From assembly GCA_964554715.1 (NCBI GenBank), contig CAZKPU010000050.1, forward strand, positions 1 through 16,335: a stretch of 16,335 nt of DNA, read 5' to 3'. The first letter of the stretch is position 1. Each line of letters begins with the position of its first letter. The position numbers were made by a program, and so were the translations under genes. The notes beneath the pieces were generated by a model that worked only from the letters and a program-made list of their open reading frames with translations, searched no databases and was not told the origin of the DNA. Below, piece after piece: positions 7,268 through 14,242 of the stretch. The DNA is from RXOA01 sp964554715. GTDB lineage: Bacteria > Bipolaricaulota > Bipolaricaulia > UBA7950 > UBA9294.

Positions 7268-8307
7268 GCTCGTTCATCATCGCGTCCACTCGTCGCAACG
7301 CCGGAAAGACCAGCTTGCTGGTCGGTCTGGCGAAGGCGACCGAGAAACGGTTTGGGTATGTGAAGCCGCTGGGTGATCGGTTCCTCTACCGCAAGAAGCG
7401 GTTGTGGGACTACGATGCCGCTCTCATGGTGACTCTATTCGGCATGCCGCTTGAGCCCGAACGGATCAGTATCGGCTTCGACCATTCGAAGCTTCGCTAC
7501 ATGTACGATCGCGAAACGATCACCGCGGAAGTGACGCGCCTGATCTCCGAGATGGGACATGAACGAGACGGCGTCCTCCTTGAGTGCGGAGCGGATATTT
7601 CCAATGGCTAGTCGGTGTATCTGGATCCGCTGACGCTATCGAAGGCGACCGGTCTGCCGGCGGTGCTCGTTGCCGGCGGCACCGAAAACGAAATCGCCGA
7701 CGACCTGGCGTTCATCAAGCGGTTCGTCGGCTCGGACGAAGCGAACGTTGCCGGCGTGATCGTCAACAAGGTCCTCCAGCCCGACGAATTCCGCACCGAC
7801 TACCTGCCGGAAATGGCCGAATTGGGGATCAACATTCTGGGTGTCGTGCCGTACGAGCGCGAACTGACGACGATGACCGGGCACTTCCTTGCGGAGAAGC
7901 TCTTCGCCCGAGTGATTGCCGGCGAGAGCGGGCTTGGCAGCCCGGTAAGGAACGTTGTCGTCGGAGCGATGTCGGTGACGGCGGTGATGAACGAAGAGCG
8001 GTTCCGCGAAGCGGACAAGCTCGTCATCACCAGCGGCGACCGCAGCGACATGATCCTTGCCGCGCTTCAGGCGGGAGGAACCTCTTGCTTGGTGCTGACC
8101 AACAACATCGTTCCCCCGTCCAATGTCGTTTCCAAGGCGAACGATCAGGGGGTTCCGGTGCTTCTGGTTCCCGGTGACACCTATGCGACCGCGATGCAGG
8201 TGGATCGACTCGTGCCGCTGCTTGCGGCCGAAGATGAATCGAAGGTCAAGATTTTGACCCGTCTCATCCGCGAGAACGTCGATCTGAAGGCGTTGGAAGC
8301 GCTGTAG
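7264..8307 (+). pseudogene. P-loop (BioD-like)/DRTGG protein broken by in-frame TAG
   Basis: Read through its stop, this is a 347-residue protein like the N-terminal, non-catalytic part of some phosphotransacetylases (COG0857-type). It has a dethiobiotin-synthetase-like P-loop domain (STRRNAGKTSLL, residues 8-19), a middle part with VLLECGADISNG and VAGVIVNKV, and a C-terminal DRTGG-like domain (SGDRSDMILAAL). A TAG at 7609-7611 (codon 116) splits it. The same frame continues at once with SVYLDPLTLSKATGLPAVLV, so both pieces belong to one gene (7264-7611 and 7615-8307). A GTG at 7615 could allow re-initiation, but no ribosome-binding site precedes it. The gene starts with a GTG overlapping the acyl-CoA ligase stop. 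Relatives are often sensory or regulatory partners of acetate enzymes, but no precise role is established here. It may be a recent lesion, a population variant or a sequence error. Confidence 0.85.
7609..7611 (+). other. In-frame amber codon in DRTGG gene
   Basis: TAG lies between codons for NG and SV. A single C-to-A change from TCG (Ser) would produce it; homologues in memory tend to have a small residue before SV-LD at this point, so Ser is the favoured original. Confidence 0.8.
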
Positions 8308-8356
8308 AGAGGTCTCAACGACGGCAAAGGGGTCCGGTACCCCAGAGGAGGCGACG

Positions 8357-9595
8357 TTGGCGAAGCGAACCGTTGATGTTGCCGTTGTGGGGGGCGGACC
8401 GGCGGGATTGATCGCGGCAACGACCGCTGCGCGTGCCGGCGCAGCGGTCGTTCTGTTCGACCGGCAACCCGTGGGAGGAGAGAAGCTGCTCCTGTCGGGG
8501 GGAGGCCGCTGTAATCTCCTGCCGGCGGAGCCAGACCTCGATGCCTACATCAGCGATGCTCCGCGCCACGTTGTCCGCAAGATCCTCTCGACGTGGCGGT
8601 TGGAGGACGTGCGCGCGTTTCTCGAGAAGCATGCGCGGATCGCTCTTGTCGAAAGGAAGAGATCCGGCAAGCTGTTCCCTGCTCGCGGCGGTGGAGAAGA
8701 GGTTCGGCAGAAGATGATCGCGATGGCTCGCCGTGCGAACGTCGAACTTCGGATGAGGTCCCGCGTCGTCAAGATTCAGCCGACCAAGAAACTCCACGTT
8801 CTCATCGAGCAGGGAGATGAGTTCATTGCACGGGCCGTCGTGTTGGCGATGGGGGGACGATCCTACCCACGAACCGGAAGCGACGGCAGCGGATTCCGAC
8901 TTGCCGAAGGGCTCGGCCACCGGCTTGTGCCGCCGTATCCGGCGCTTGTTGCGTTGAAAACCGATCGAGCCGAGCATCGAGCGCTCGCCGGGGTTTCGGT
9001 GGACGTCGAGCTGCGTGCCTATGCCGGTGAGGGGAAACAGCGTGTCCGGTTCCGAAGCAGCGGGGCATTGCTGTTCACACATCGCGGATACAGCGGACCC
9101 GCCGTTCTCAACATCGGCCACGTGGTTGCGCGGGCGATCCAGCAGGAAGGTCCTTTCGAGGTTCGGGTCTCCTGGGGCGATCTTCCCGAAGAGGCATGGC
9201 GTAGCGCGTTTTCACGGTACGAAGGGGATGTGCGGCAAGCGATCAAAGAAGCGCTTCCCGCCAGGCTCTGTGACACGCTCCTCGGAGACCCCTCCCTGTT
9301 CGGTGTCGGAGCGGCGCTTGATGAACGGACGGCACATCGTTTGGTCCGGCTGTTGACCGATGATCGGCTGCCGGTCACGGGTAGCGCGGGGTTCGGATCT
9401 GCGGAGGCAACGGGTGGAGGGGTCCCTCTGACCGAACTCGATGTTCGCAGCATGGAGAGCCTGGTCGCACCAGGAGTTTTTGTTGCGGGCGAGATGGCTG
9501 ATGTGTTTGGTTCGATCGGTGGTTTCAACTTCCTGTGGGCGTTTGCCAGTGGGAGACTTGCGGGGCGGTCGGCGGCAGAGCGGGCGGTGCGCTGA
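8357..9595 (+). CDS. HI0933/YhiN-family NAD(P)/FAD-dependent oxidoreductase
   Basis: A 412-residue flavoprotein of the HI0933 (BaiN/YhiN) family. Seen: the FAD-binding VAVVGGGPAG (residues 8-17) with an acidic end of the second strand (LFDRQP), the family signature LSGGGRCNLL (46-55), VLAMGGRSYPRTGSDGSGF in the middle, FTHRGYSGPAVLNIGH, then EATGGGVPLTEL and the C-terminal FAD motif VFVAGEMADVFGSIGGFNF. Length matches the family. The TTG at 8357 is preceded by GAGGAG with a 6-base gap. It follows the DRTGG gene by 49 bases and is probably co-transcribed. Members are mostly uncharacterised; some are reported as reductases of steroid or enone substrates. No link to acyl-CoA chemistry can be read from the sequence. 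A strong hairpin follows the stop. Confidence 0.92.
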   Translation: MAKRTVDVAVVGGGPAGLIAATTAARAGAAVVLFDRQPVGGEKLLLSGGGRCNLLPAEPDLDAYISDAPRHVVRKILSTWRLEDVRAFLEKHARIALVERKRSGKLFPARGGGEEVRQKMIAMARRANVELRMRSRVVKIQPTKKLHVLIEQGDEFIARAVVLAMGGRSYPRTGSDGSGFRLAEGLGHRLVPPYPALVALKTDRAEHRALAGVSVDVELRAYAGEGKQRVRFRSSGALLFTHRGYSGPAVLNIGHVVARAIQQEGPFEVRVSWGDLPEEAWRSAFSRYEGDVRQAIKEALPARLCDTLLGDPSLFGVGAALDERTAHRLVRLLTDDRLPVTGSAGFGSAEATGGGVPLTELDVRSMESLVAPGVFVAGEMADVFGSIGGFNFLWAFASGRLAGRSAAERAVR

Positions 9596-9627
9596 TCGCA
9601 GCCGGCTCGACCAGAGCCAAAGAGAAG

Positions 9628-9666
9628 ACCGGGTTCCGTACTCGGTTGCCGTGTACGAATCCCGGT
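9628..9666. terminator. Hairpin between convergent genes
   Basis: ACCGGG (9628-9633) and CGTAC (9637-9641) pair with GTACG (9653-9657) and CCCGGT (9661-9666), interrupted by a 3-base internal loop on each side. It sits between the convergent flavoprotein and ribbon-helix-helix genes and could serve both. On the minus strand the hairpin is followed by a pyrimidine-rich stretch, so terminator function is somewhat better supported in that direction. Confidence 0.6.
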
Positions 9667-9674
9667 ATCAAGAA

Positions 9675-9848
9675 CTATCCCTTCTTTTCCTCACGATCCA
9701 AATACTGAAGAATCGCGTCGACGACCAGGTAATTGATCGAACGATCTCGGCTTTCGCTCAGCTTGATCAGACGTTCGACCGGCCTGTCTTCCATCTTCTT
9801 CTGCGGGATATAGATGGAGAGTTTGTCCAGAATCTCCTTCTTAGCCAT
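9675..9848 (-). CDS. Small ribbon-helix-helix DNA-binding protein
   Basis: A 57-residue, highly charged protein. KLSIYIP (9-15) fits the beta-strand of a ribbon-helix-helix (CopG/Arc-like) fold, and PVERLIKLSESRDRSINYLVVDAILQYL splits into two helices around the turn at SESRDRS. Such proteins act as dimers binding operators, often as autoregulated repressors or antitoxins. The ATG at 9848 is chosen because GGGGGTG stands just upstream and the fold starts there; the longer open frame to 9926 adds nothing recognisable. No toxin gene is adjacent: the neighbours are the flavoprotein and the divergent lipoprotein. Immediately before the ribosome-binding site the leader carries a short inverted repeat, GTATC/GATAC (about 9872-9887). 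Its target is unknown. Confidence 0.7.
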   Translation of the reverse strand: MAKKEILDKLSIYIPQKKMEDRPVERLIKLSESRDRSINYLVVDAILQYLDREEKKG

Positions 9849-10059
9849 CGGTTTCACCCCCGTATCCTCAGAGATACACCGGCGACGTTGGAATACATTC
9901 ACACACAATCGCAGGTACGAAGACAAGGATAGGCGTAGATGGGCCGCATACCATACCAGCGATGAGAAAAGTTGATGGAAGAACCATGGAAAAGGTGCAG
10001 TCCCGACGTAGTTCGACTAAACACAAGTTGTGGGAAATGACGCAAGCGGCCAAGCGGGG

Positions 10060-10087
10060 TTCTCACAGCAGCGGAAACACCCTATCA
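10060..10087 (+). promoter_or_regulatory. Possible promoter of lipoprotein gene
   Basis: TTCTCA (10060-10065), a 16-base spacer and TATCAT (10082-10087) lie about 20 bases ahead of the ATG. Matches are moderate. The rest of the gap back to 9849 is noticeably richer in A and T than the genes but holds no credible coding sequence. Confidence 0.35.
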
Positions 10088-10107
10088 TCAACCGTGTGGA
10101 GGTGGAC

Positions 10108-11175
10108 ATGAGGATCGAAAAACGAGCTGTGAGGCACATGCTGATCGCGTGCATACTGGTGGGCGGGCTGGTTGTCGGGGGATGCACCTGGTTCGGGGGG
10201 CCGGAGGCGGTGATCGCCGTGGATGTCGTTCAAGGCGTGGTCCCGTTGACCGTGTTGCTGGACGGATCCGGGTCGACCCCGGCCGATGACCTGATCCGCT
10301 ACCGATGGGATCCCGGGACGGGGGATCCGTCGATCCTCGGCGCGGAGACGACCTATACCTACGAACACGCGGGAACATACGTCTTGACGCTTACGGTCGA
10401 AACGGATGACGGCCGACAGGCGTCGACTCACGTGTCGATTGAAGTCGAGCCGGCGGTCTGGGTAACGGATACCAGCCTGGATCAGATCCTCAAGATGGAT
10501 CTCGACGGCAACGTCGTGGCGACGCTGCCCTCGCCGCGAAGCGAACCGACCGGGGTGGCGTTTGCCGAAGTGGACGGCCGCGATTGGCTGTTTGTCGCCT
10601 GTCAGGGGGAAGGGAACCAACGGATCTTCCGCCTGGACCCGGCAAACGGTGCGGTGATGGACGAAGTGAGGGCGCCGGCGAACTCGCCGCTCTACCTCAC
10701 GTACGGCAGAGTCGAGCCGAAGCGCGTTTGGCATGTGGATGGACTGAGCCGGAAGATTTACGCGCTGAACCGAACGAGCCTTCAGGCGTTTGCCTCGTTC
10801 GGAACGAACTACTTCCAACTCGGAGACCTTCCGTTTCTCTGGGATCCGCAGGGGTTGGACTGGACCGATGTGCCCAACACCGCCGGTGTGTTGTGGTACG
10901 TCGAGGGGCAAACCCAGATGCTCTACGAAATCACGATCGTTCCCCGTGTCGATATCCTCGCCGGGCTTCAGGTCACGCTCATCGAAGAAGGAACCGCCTT
11001 GAATCCGGCGTTGTTCCCGATCGCGGGGATCGATTGGTTCGACGGGAAGCTGTGGGTTGTACGCCACGACCATCATGAGATCACGGAAGTCGACCCGGAC
11101 ACCGGACAACCGACAGGAAACCGGATCGCCGGTTTTCCCGGCTCGGATGTCTCCGGCTTGGAGTTTCAGTTGTAG
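10108..11175 (+). CDS. Lipoprotein with PKD domain and propeller-like C-terminus
   Basis: A 355-residue predicted lipoprotein. After a basic start, the hydrophobic stretch LIACILVGGLVVGGC ends in a lipobox with Cys26, so signal peptidase II processing and an exported, membrane-anchored location are expected. Residues about 30-115 form a PKD-like Ig fold: VVPLTVLLDGSGS, IRYRWDPGTG and YTYEHAGTYVLTLTVETDDGRQAS are typical. The rest, with VTDTSLDQILKMDLDGNVV, IFRLDPANGAV and ITEVDPDTGQPTG, resembles repeats of NHL/SMP-30-like beta-propellers, but I cannot count blades with certainty. The ATG at 10108 follows GGAGG by 5 bases. PKD domains usually serve protein or polysaccharide contacts at the cell surface. 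It may be co-transcribed with the amidohydrolase 39 bases downstream, though no functional link is apparent. Confidence 0.82.
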   Translation: MRIEKRAVRHMLIACILVGGLVVGGCTWFGGPEAVIAVDVVQGVVPLTVLLDGSGSTPADDLIRYRWDPGTGDPSILGAETTYTYEHAGTYVLTLTVETDDGRQASTHVSIEVEPAVWVTDTSLDQILKMDLDGNVVATLPSPRSEPTGVAFAEVDGRDWLFVACQGEGNQRIFRLDPANGAVMDEVRAPANSPLYLTYGRVEPKRVWHVDGLSRKIYALNRTSLQAFASFGTNYFQLGDLPFLWDPQGLDWTDVPNTAGVLWYVEGQTQMLYEITIVPRVDILAGLQVTLIEEGTALNPALFPIAGIDWFDGKLWVVRHDHHEITEVDPDTGQPTGNRIAGFPGSDVSGLEFQL

Positions 11176-11214
11176 CCTCCGGCAATCAGCGTTGATGCAA
11201 AGGAGCAAACCGAG

Positions 11215-12732
11215 TTGAACCGAACCCTCCTTCTTGAGAACGGAGTTGTGTACGGCCGCCCTGGCGCGGACGCGATCCTTGTGAAGGACGGCCGGATCGT
11301 TGCGATCGGCAAGCGGCACGAACTGCGCGGCCGCTTGGACGTAGGAGCCCGGGGCCACGTGTTCCCTCTGGACGGGCGGCTGGTGGTTCCGGGGTTCATC
11401 GACGCACACACGCACTTCCTGGAAACCGGGTGGGTGGCAAGCGGTCGCGTGATCTCGCTGGTCGGGCTGAGCAGAAAGGAGGCGCTCGAAGAGATCTCCT
11501 TGGCGGACATCAGACAGCCGGACGGGGAATGGATCCTTGCCCGGGGGTGGGACGAGTCCTCGTGGGCGTCTCCGGTCTATCTCTCTCAGCAAGAACTCGA
11601 CGCTGCGGCGCCACGCCATCCGGTGGCGGCGGTCCGGATCGACGGACATATCATGGTGTTGAACACCCTGGGGATGACGCGGTTGCCTCCCGAAATCGAG
11701 CCTCCGCCGGAAGGTGAAGAAGCGGGCGTTGTGCGAGAAGAGGCGGTGTTCGAGTTCGGACGTGCGATGGCGGCCGGAATGGACCCCCTCGAGCAGGATC
11801 GGGCGTTCCAAGCGGCAGCCGAGCTTGCCCGTTCGCTGGGGATCACCTCCGTTCATGCGATGGCGTCTCCGGGGGATGTCGATGTGTACCGAAGGGTGGG
11901 CCAACGGCGGCTGATCCGCATGAGCCTCTGTCCGGAGCGTCCCGCGGTGCAAGCTCTGACCGCAGAGGAGATCCGGACCGGGACCGGCGATGAGTGGCTT
12001 CGCTACGGGGGGATCAAGCTGTTTGCCGACGGTTCGATCGGCGCTGCCAATGCCGCCGTCAGCGAACCGTTCATCGGCAGGAGCCGTGGACGGCTCAACC
12101 ATTCGGATGAAGATCTGAGGACGTTCATCACCGGTTGCGATCGGGACGGATGGCAAACGGTGATCCACGCGATCGGCGACCGCGCGATCGAGCAAGTGCT
12201 TGCCGCACATCAAGCCGCGGGCAGTTCGCCGGATCTTCGGCACAGAATCGAGCACTACGAGCTGCCGCAGGAGCGACATCTTGCGCGGACCGAGTCGCTC
12301 GGTATCTGGCTGTGCATGCAACCGAACTTCATCGGTCAATGGTCGGGGCCGCACAGCCTGTACGTGGAACGGCTGGGGGACACGCGCGATCGCGAAAGCA
12401 ACCCTCTGCGTGCTGTCTTTGATGCAGGGATCAACGTAGGGTTCGGGTCGGACGGCATGCCGATGGGGCCGCTGTATGGCATCCGAAGTGCACTGCAGGC
12501 ACCGTATCCCCGGCAACGGATCGGGTTCGACGAGGCGGTTACGGCCTACACGCGAACCGCCGCGGCGCTGTCCCATGAGGAGCACATCAAAGGATCGCTG
12601 GACGAGGGGAAGCTGGCCGATCTTGCCGTTCTCTCGTCATCGGATCCCGTCGCCTCGATGTCGGCCGGCGAGCTCACCGTCGATGCAACGTTCCTCGGGG
12701 GGGAGCTCGTGTTTGAGCGCTCGCGTGCCTGA
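11215..12732 (+). CDS. YtcJ-type amidohydrolase (Amidohydrolase_3 family)
   Basis: A 505-residue metal-dependent hydrolase of the amidohydrolase superfamily, YtcJ/NfdA-like group. Seen: PGFIDAHTHF with metal ligands H65 and H67, IKLFADGSIGAANA (K268 is the probable bridging lysine region), VIHAIGDRAIE (H318), HRIEHYELP (H347) and the catalytic Asp in GFGSDGMPMGP (D413), followed by a C-terminal composite domain ending LDEGKLADLAVLS. The TTG at 11215 is supported by AAAGGAG about 9 bases upstream and by the family-like opening LLLENGVVYG. Family members hydrolyse N-formyl or other amide bonds, and the substrate cannot be read from sequence. The protein is probably cytoplasmic. It follows the lipoprotein gene closely. 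Confidence 0.92.
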   Translation: MNRTLLLENGVVYGRPGADAILVKDGRIVAIGKRHELRGRLDVGARGHVFPLDGRLVVPGFIDAHTHFLETGWVASGRVISLVGLSRKEALEEISLADIRQPDGEWILARGWDESSWASPVYLSQQELDAAAPRHPVAAVRIDGHIMVLNTLGMTRLPPEIEPPPEGEEAGVVREEAVFEFGRAMAAGMDPLEQDRAFQAAAELARSLGITSVHAMASPGDVDVYRRVGQRRLIRMSLCPERPAVQALTAEEIRTGTGDEWLRYGGIKLFADGSIGAANAAVSEPFIGRSRGRLNHSDEDLRTFITGCDRDGWQTVIHAIGDRAIEQVLAAHQAAGSSPDLRHRIEHYELPQERHLARTESLGIWLCMQPNFIGQWSGPHSLYVERLGDTRDRESNPLRAVFDAGINVGFGSDGMPMGPLYGIRSALQAPYPRQRIGFDEAVTAYTRTAAALSHEEHIKGSLDEGKLADLAVLSSSDPVASMSAGELTVDATFLGGELVFERSRA

Positions 12733-12758
12733 AAACCGCCGGTTCATCGCAAAACCCG

Positions 12759-12787
12759 TTGTCTCCTCAACAGAGCACTGCTATAAT
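12759..12787 (+). promoter_or_regulatory. Promoter of the DUF151 nuclease gene
   Basis: TTGTCT (12759-12764), a 17-base spacer and a perfect TATAAT (12782-12787). The transcript would have a leader of about 35 bases that includes a small hairpin, GTCGT/ACGAC around 12801-12814, just before the AAGGAG ribosome-binding site. Confidence 0.7.
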
Positions 12788-12829
12788 GGGCAGCCGACAG
12801 TCGTCAAGACGACGACAAGGAGTCATGCG

Positions 12830-13318
12830 ATGCGAGAGGCAGAGATCAAAGCCCTGCTGGTGGATCCGTTTAACAACTCTCCGGTGATTCTTCTGAAGGA
12901 TCGCAATTCGGATCGCGCCATGCCGATTTGGATCGGAGAGGCGGAAGCGGTGTCCATCGCTTTCGGCATGCAGACGGGACGGTTTCCCCGTCCTTTGACG
13001 CATGACCTGATGAAGGAAATCATTGACGATCTCAAGGGAAACGTCGAAAAGGTCGTCATCAGCGCGGTGAAAGACGGAACGTTCTACGCGACGATCTTTC
13101 TCATCGGCCCCGGGGGCGAGCAACGGGAGATCGATGCACGGCCTTCCGATTCTCTGGCGCTCGCTCTGCGTGTGGGCAGCCCGATCTTCATCGCTGACGA
13201 CGTTTTCGAGTCATCGTCGATCGAGTCTCCGTTTGCGGAAGAGGATGCGTTCCAAGACTTCGTCGAGTACGAGATGAACCTCTCCGACTTCCGCCGCGAT
13301 CCCAACAGCGAAAGCTGA
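12830..13318 (+). CDS. Bifunctional nuclease family (BFN, DUF151) protein
   Basis: A 162-residue protein of the BFN/DUF151 family. The domain covers roughly residues 1-135: an N-terminal strand region with SPVILLKDRNSDRAMPIWIG, EAEAVSIAFGM, then THDLMKEIIDDL and the hallmark IDARPSDSLALALRVGSPIFIADDVFE. Plant and bacterial members have been reported to have DNase and RNase activity; the function in bacteria such as this is not established. The C-terminal 25 or so residues are acidic and I see no UVR motif, which some relatives carry. The ATG at 12830 is chosen over the one at 12825 because it is in frame and AAGGAG lies 7 bases upstream. It has its own promoter and ends 15 bases from a convergent gene. 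Confidence 0.9.
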   Translation: MREAEIKALLVDPFNNSPVILLKDRNSDRAMPIWIGEAEAVSIAFGMQTGRFPRPLTHDLMKEIIDDLKGNVEKVVISAVKDGTFYATIFLIGPGGEQREIDARPSDSLALALRVGSPIFIADDVFESSSIESPFAEEDAFQDFVEYEMNLSDFRRDPNSES

Positions 13319-13319
13319 G

Positions 13320-13337
13320 GTGTCGGAGACCGATCAC
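13320..13337. terminator. Possible shared hairpin between convergent genes
   Basis: GTG-TCGG, loop AGA, CCGA-CAC with one bulged T forms a 7-pair stem across the 15-base gap and into the stop of the minus-strand gene. There is no clear T-run, so terminator function is uncertain. Confidence 0.35.
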
Positions 13338-14176
13338 GTGCGAAGCGTGGTCCCGGCACGAGGCATGATGAGGATCTCTTCTCTCGTGAGACCGGAGTTG
13401 ACGATCGGACGCTGCAGGCGAACCGTGGTGGTCAACACACCTTGCTTGAACTGAAGGATCTTCGTGATCAGGAAGGTCTGTTCGTCGATCCACACCATCT
13501 GCGACAGCTCCCCGGTTTCACGGTCGGTGACTTCGAGGATGTAGCCCCCCGGAATCGCGATCTCCGACAGGGCATCGTTCATCAAGGCGATCCCGCACGC
13601 AGGCGCTGCCGGCAATCCGAACATCGTGAGCCGCGGAACCGCCGTTGTCCCGGAGATCGTCGTACAAACGGGGACATCCAAATCGAACGTTTCATCGATC
13701 CCCGAGGATGTGTCTCGCAGGACCCGGAGATCGACCTGCCCTTGTTCCTGCAGGGCGATCAGCCCACGGAGATCCAGGGAGACCAGGGCGACCTCGGCGA
13801 GCGGGAGATCGCTCCACCGCTGCACGACCAGCGTGTCTTCACGGGGGATGTAGTGGGAAAGAAGCTCGCCGTCCACTGTAAAAACCTCTCCGCTGAACGC
13901 CTCGGGGGCAACGTACTGCACATACAGCGCCGGGTTCAGCCCGGCGACGTACCGCACGATCAGCTGGATCGGCGCGGTGTCGGATGTGTTGTCGGTGATC
14001 TCAAAGCGGGTATCGAAATCCTGGATCCCCGCCAACGCGGCTGTCGTCCGCCAGACGAGGCCTCCCGGATCCATCGGATCGTGCTCTCGCTCGATGTAGT
14101 CGGTGTACGTCGTCAACCCGACGAGTACACTAACAAAGATCCCGAGTGCGATGAGGATCACGCTTTGACTGTTCAT
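13334..14176 (-). CDS. Membrane-anchored LolA/RseB-like protein
   Basis: A 280-residue protein with one N-terminal hydrophobic segment (residues 6-24, ILIALGIFVSVLVGLTT) that may be a membrane anchor or uncleaved signal, followed by an exported domain. The pattern WRTTAALAGIQDFDTRFEIT, IVRYVAGLNPALYVQYVAP, then VDGELLSHYIPREDTLVV and MVWIDEQTFLITKILQF is typical of the half-barrel fold of outer-membrane lipoprotein-sorting proteins and RseB-type sensors, which bind lipids or lipoproteins. This is fold-level resemblance only. Two cysteines (in PVCTT and APACG) could pair outside the cytoplasm. The ATG at 14176 has no ribosome-binding site but lies 8 bases from a TATACT box, so the message appears leaderless. 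It is divergent from pgk. Confidence 0.72.
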   Translation of the reverse strand: MNSQSVILIALGIFVSVLVGLTTYTDYIEREHDPMDPGGLVWRTTAALAGIQDFDTRFEITDNTSDTAPIQLIVRYVAGLNPALYVQYVAPEAFSGEVFTVDGELLSHYIPREDTLVVQRWSDLPLAEVALVSLDLRGLIALQEQGQVDLRVLRDTSSGIDETFDLDVPVCTTISGTTAVPRLTMFGLPAAPACGIALMNDALSEIAIPGGYILEVTDRETGELSQMVWIDEQTFLITKILQFKQGVLTTTVRLQRPIVNSGLTREEILIMPRAGTTLRT

Positions 14177-14192
14177 GGCGCAATAGTATAAT
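14165..14192 (+). promoter_or_regulatory. pgk promoter
   Basis: TTGACT (14165-14170), a 16-base spacer and a perfect TATAAT (14187-14192). It overlaps the start of the divergent membrane-protein gene and shares its -10 region with that gene's promoter. Confidence 0.8.
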
Positions 14193-14213
14193 GCCCATCG
14201 GAAGGGCGTTCAA
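14185..14213 (-). promoter_or_regulatory. Promoter of the membrane-anchored LolA/RseB-like gene
   Basis: On the minus strand TTGAAC (14208-14213), a 17-base spacer and TATACT (14185-14190). The box overlaps four bases of the pgk -10. Transcription would start close to 14178, next to the ATG at 14176. Confidence 0.75.
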
Positions 14214-14242
14214 TCGGTGTCATCAGGACGAAGGAGGACGGC

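Noticed and set aside
7609..7611. Pyrrolysine or general amber recoding
   Set aside because: Several other genes in the window end in TAG at sensible positions, and no pyrrolysine machinery or methylamine gene is seen.
9675..9848. Toxin-antitoxin module
   Set aside because: The ribbon-helix-helix gene has no small toxin gene on either side.
9975..10040. 21-codon open frame in the gap before the lipoprotein
   Set aside because: No convincing ribosome-binding site and no recognisable product; it is short enough to occur by chance.
10063..12585. 840-codon open frame on the minus strand
   Set aside because: Antisense to the lipoprotein and amidohydrolase genes, both of which have clear motifs. 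The composition is Arg/His/Pro-rich and non-protein-like.
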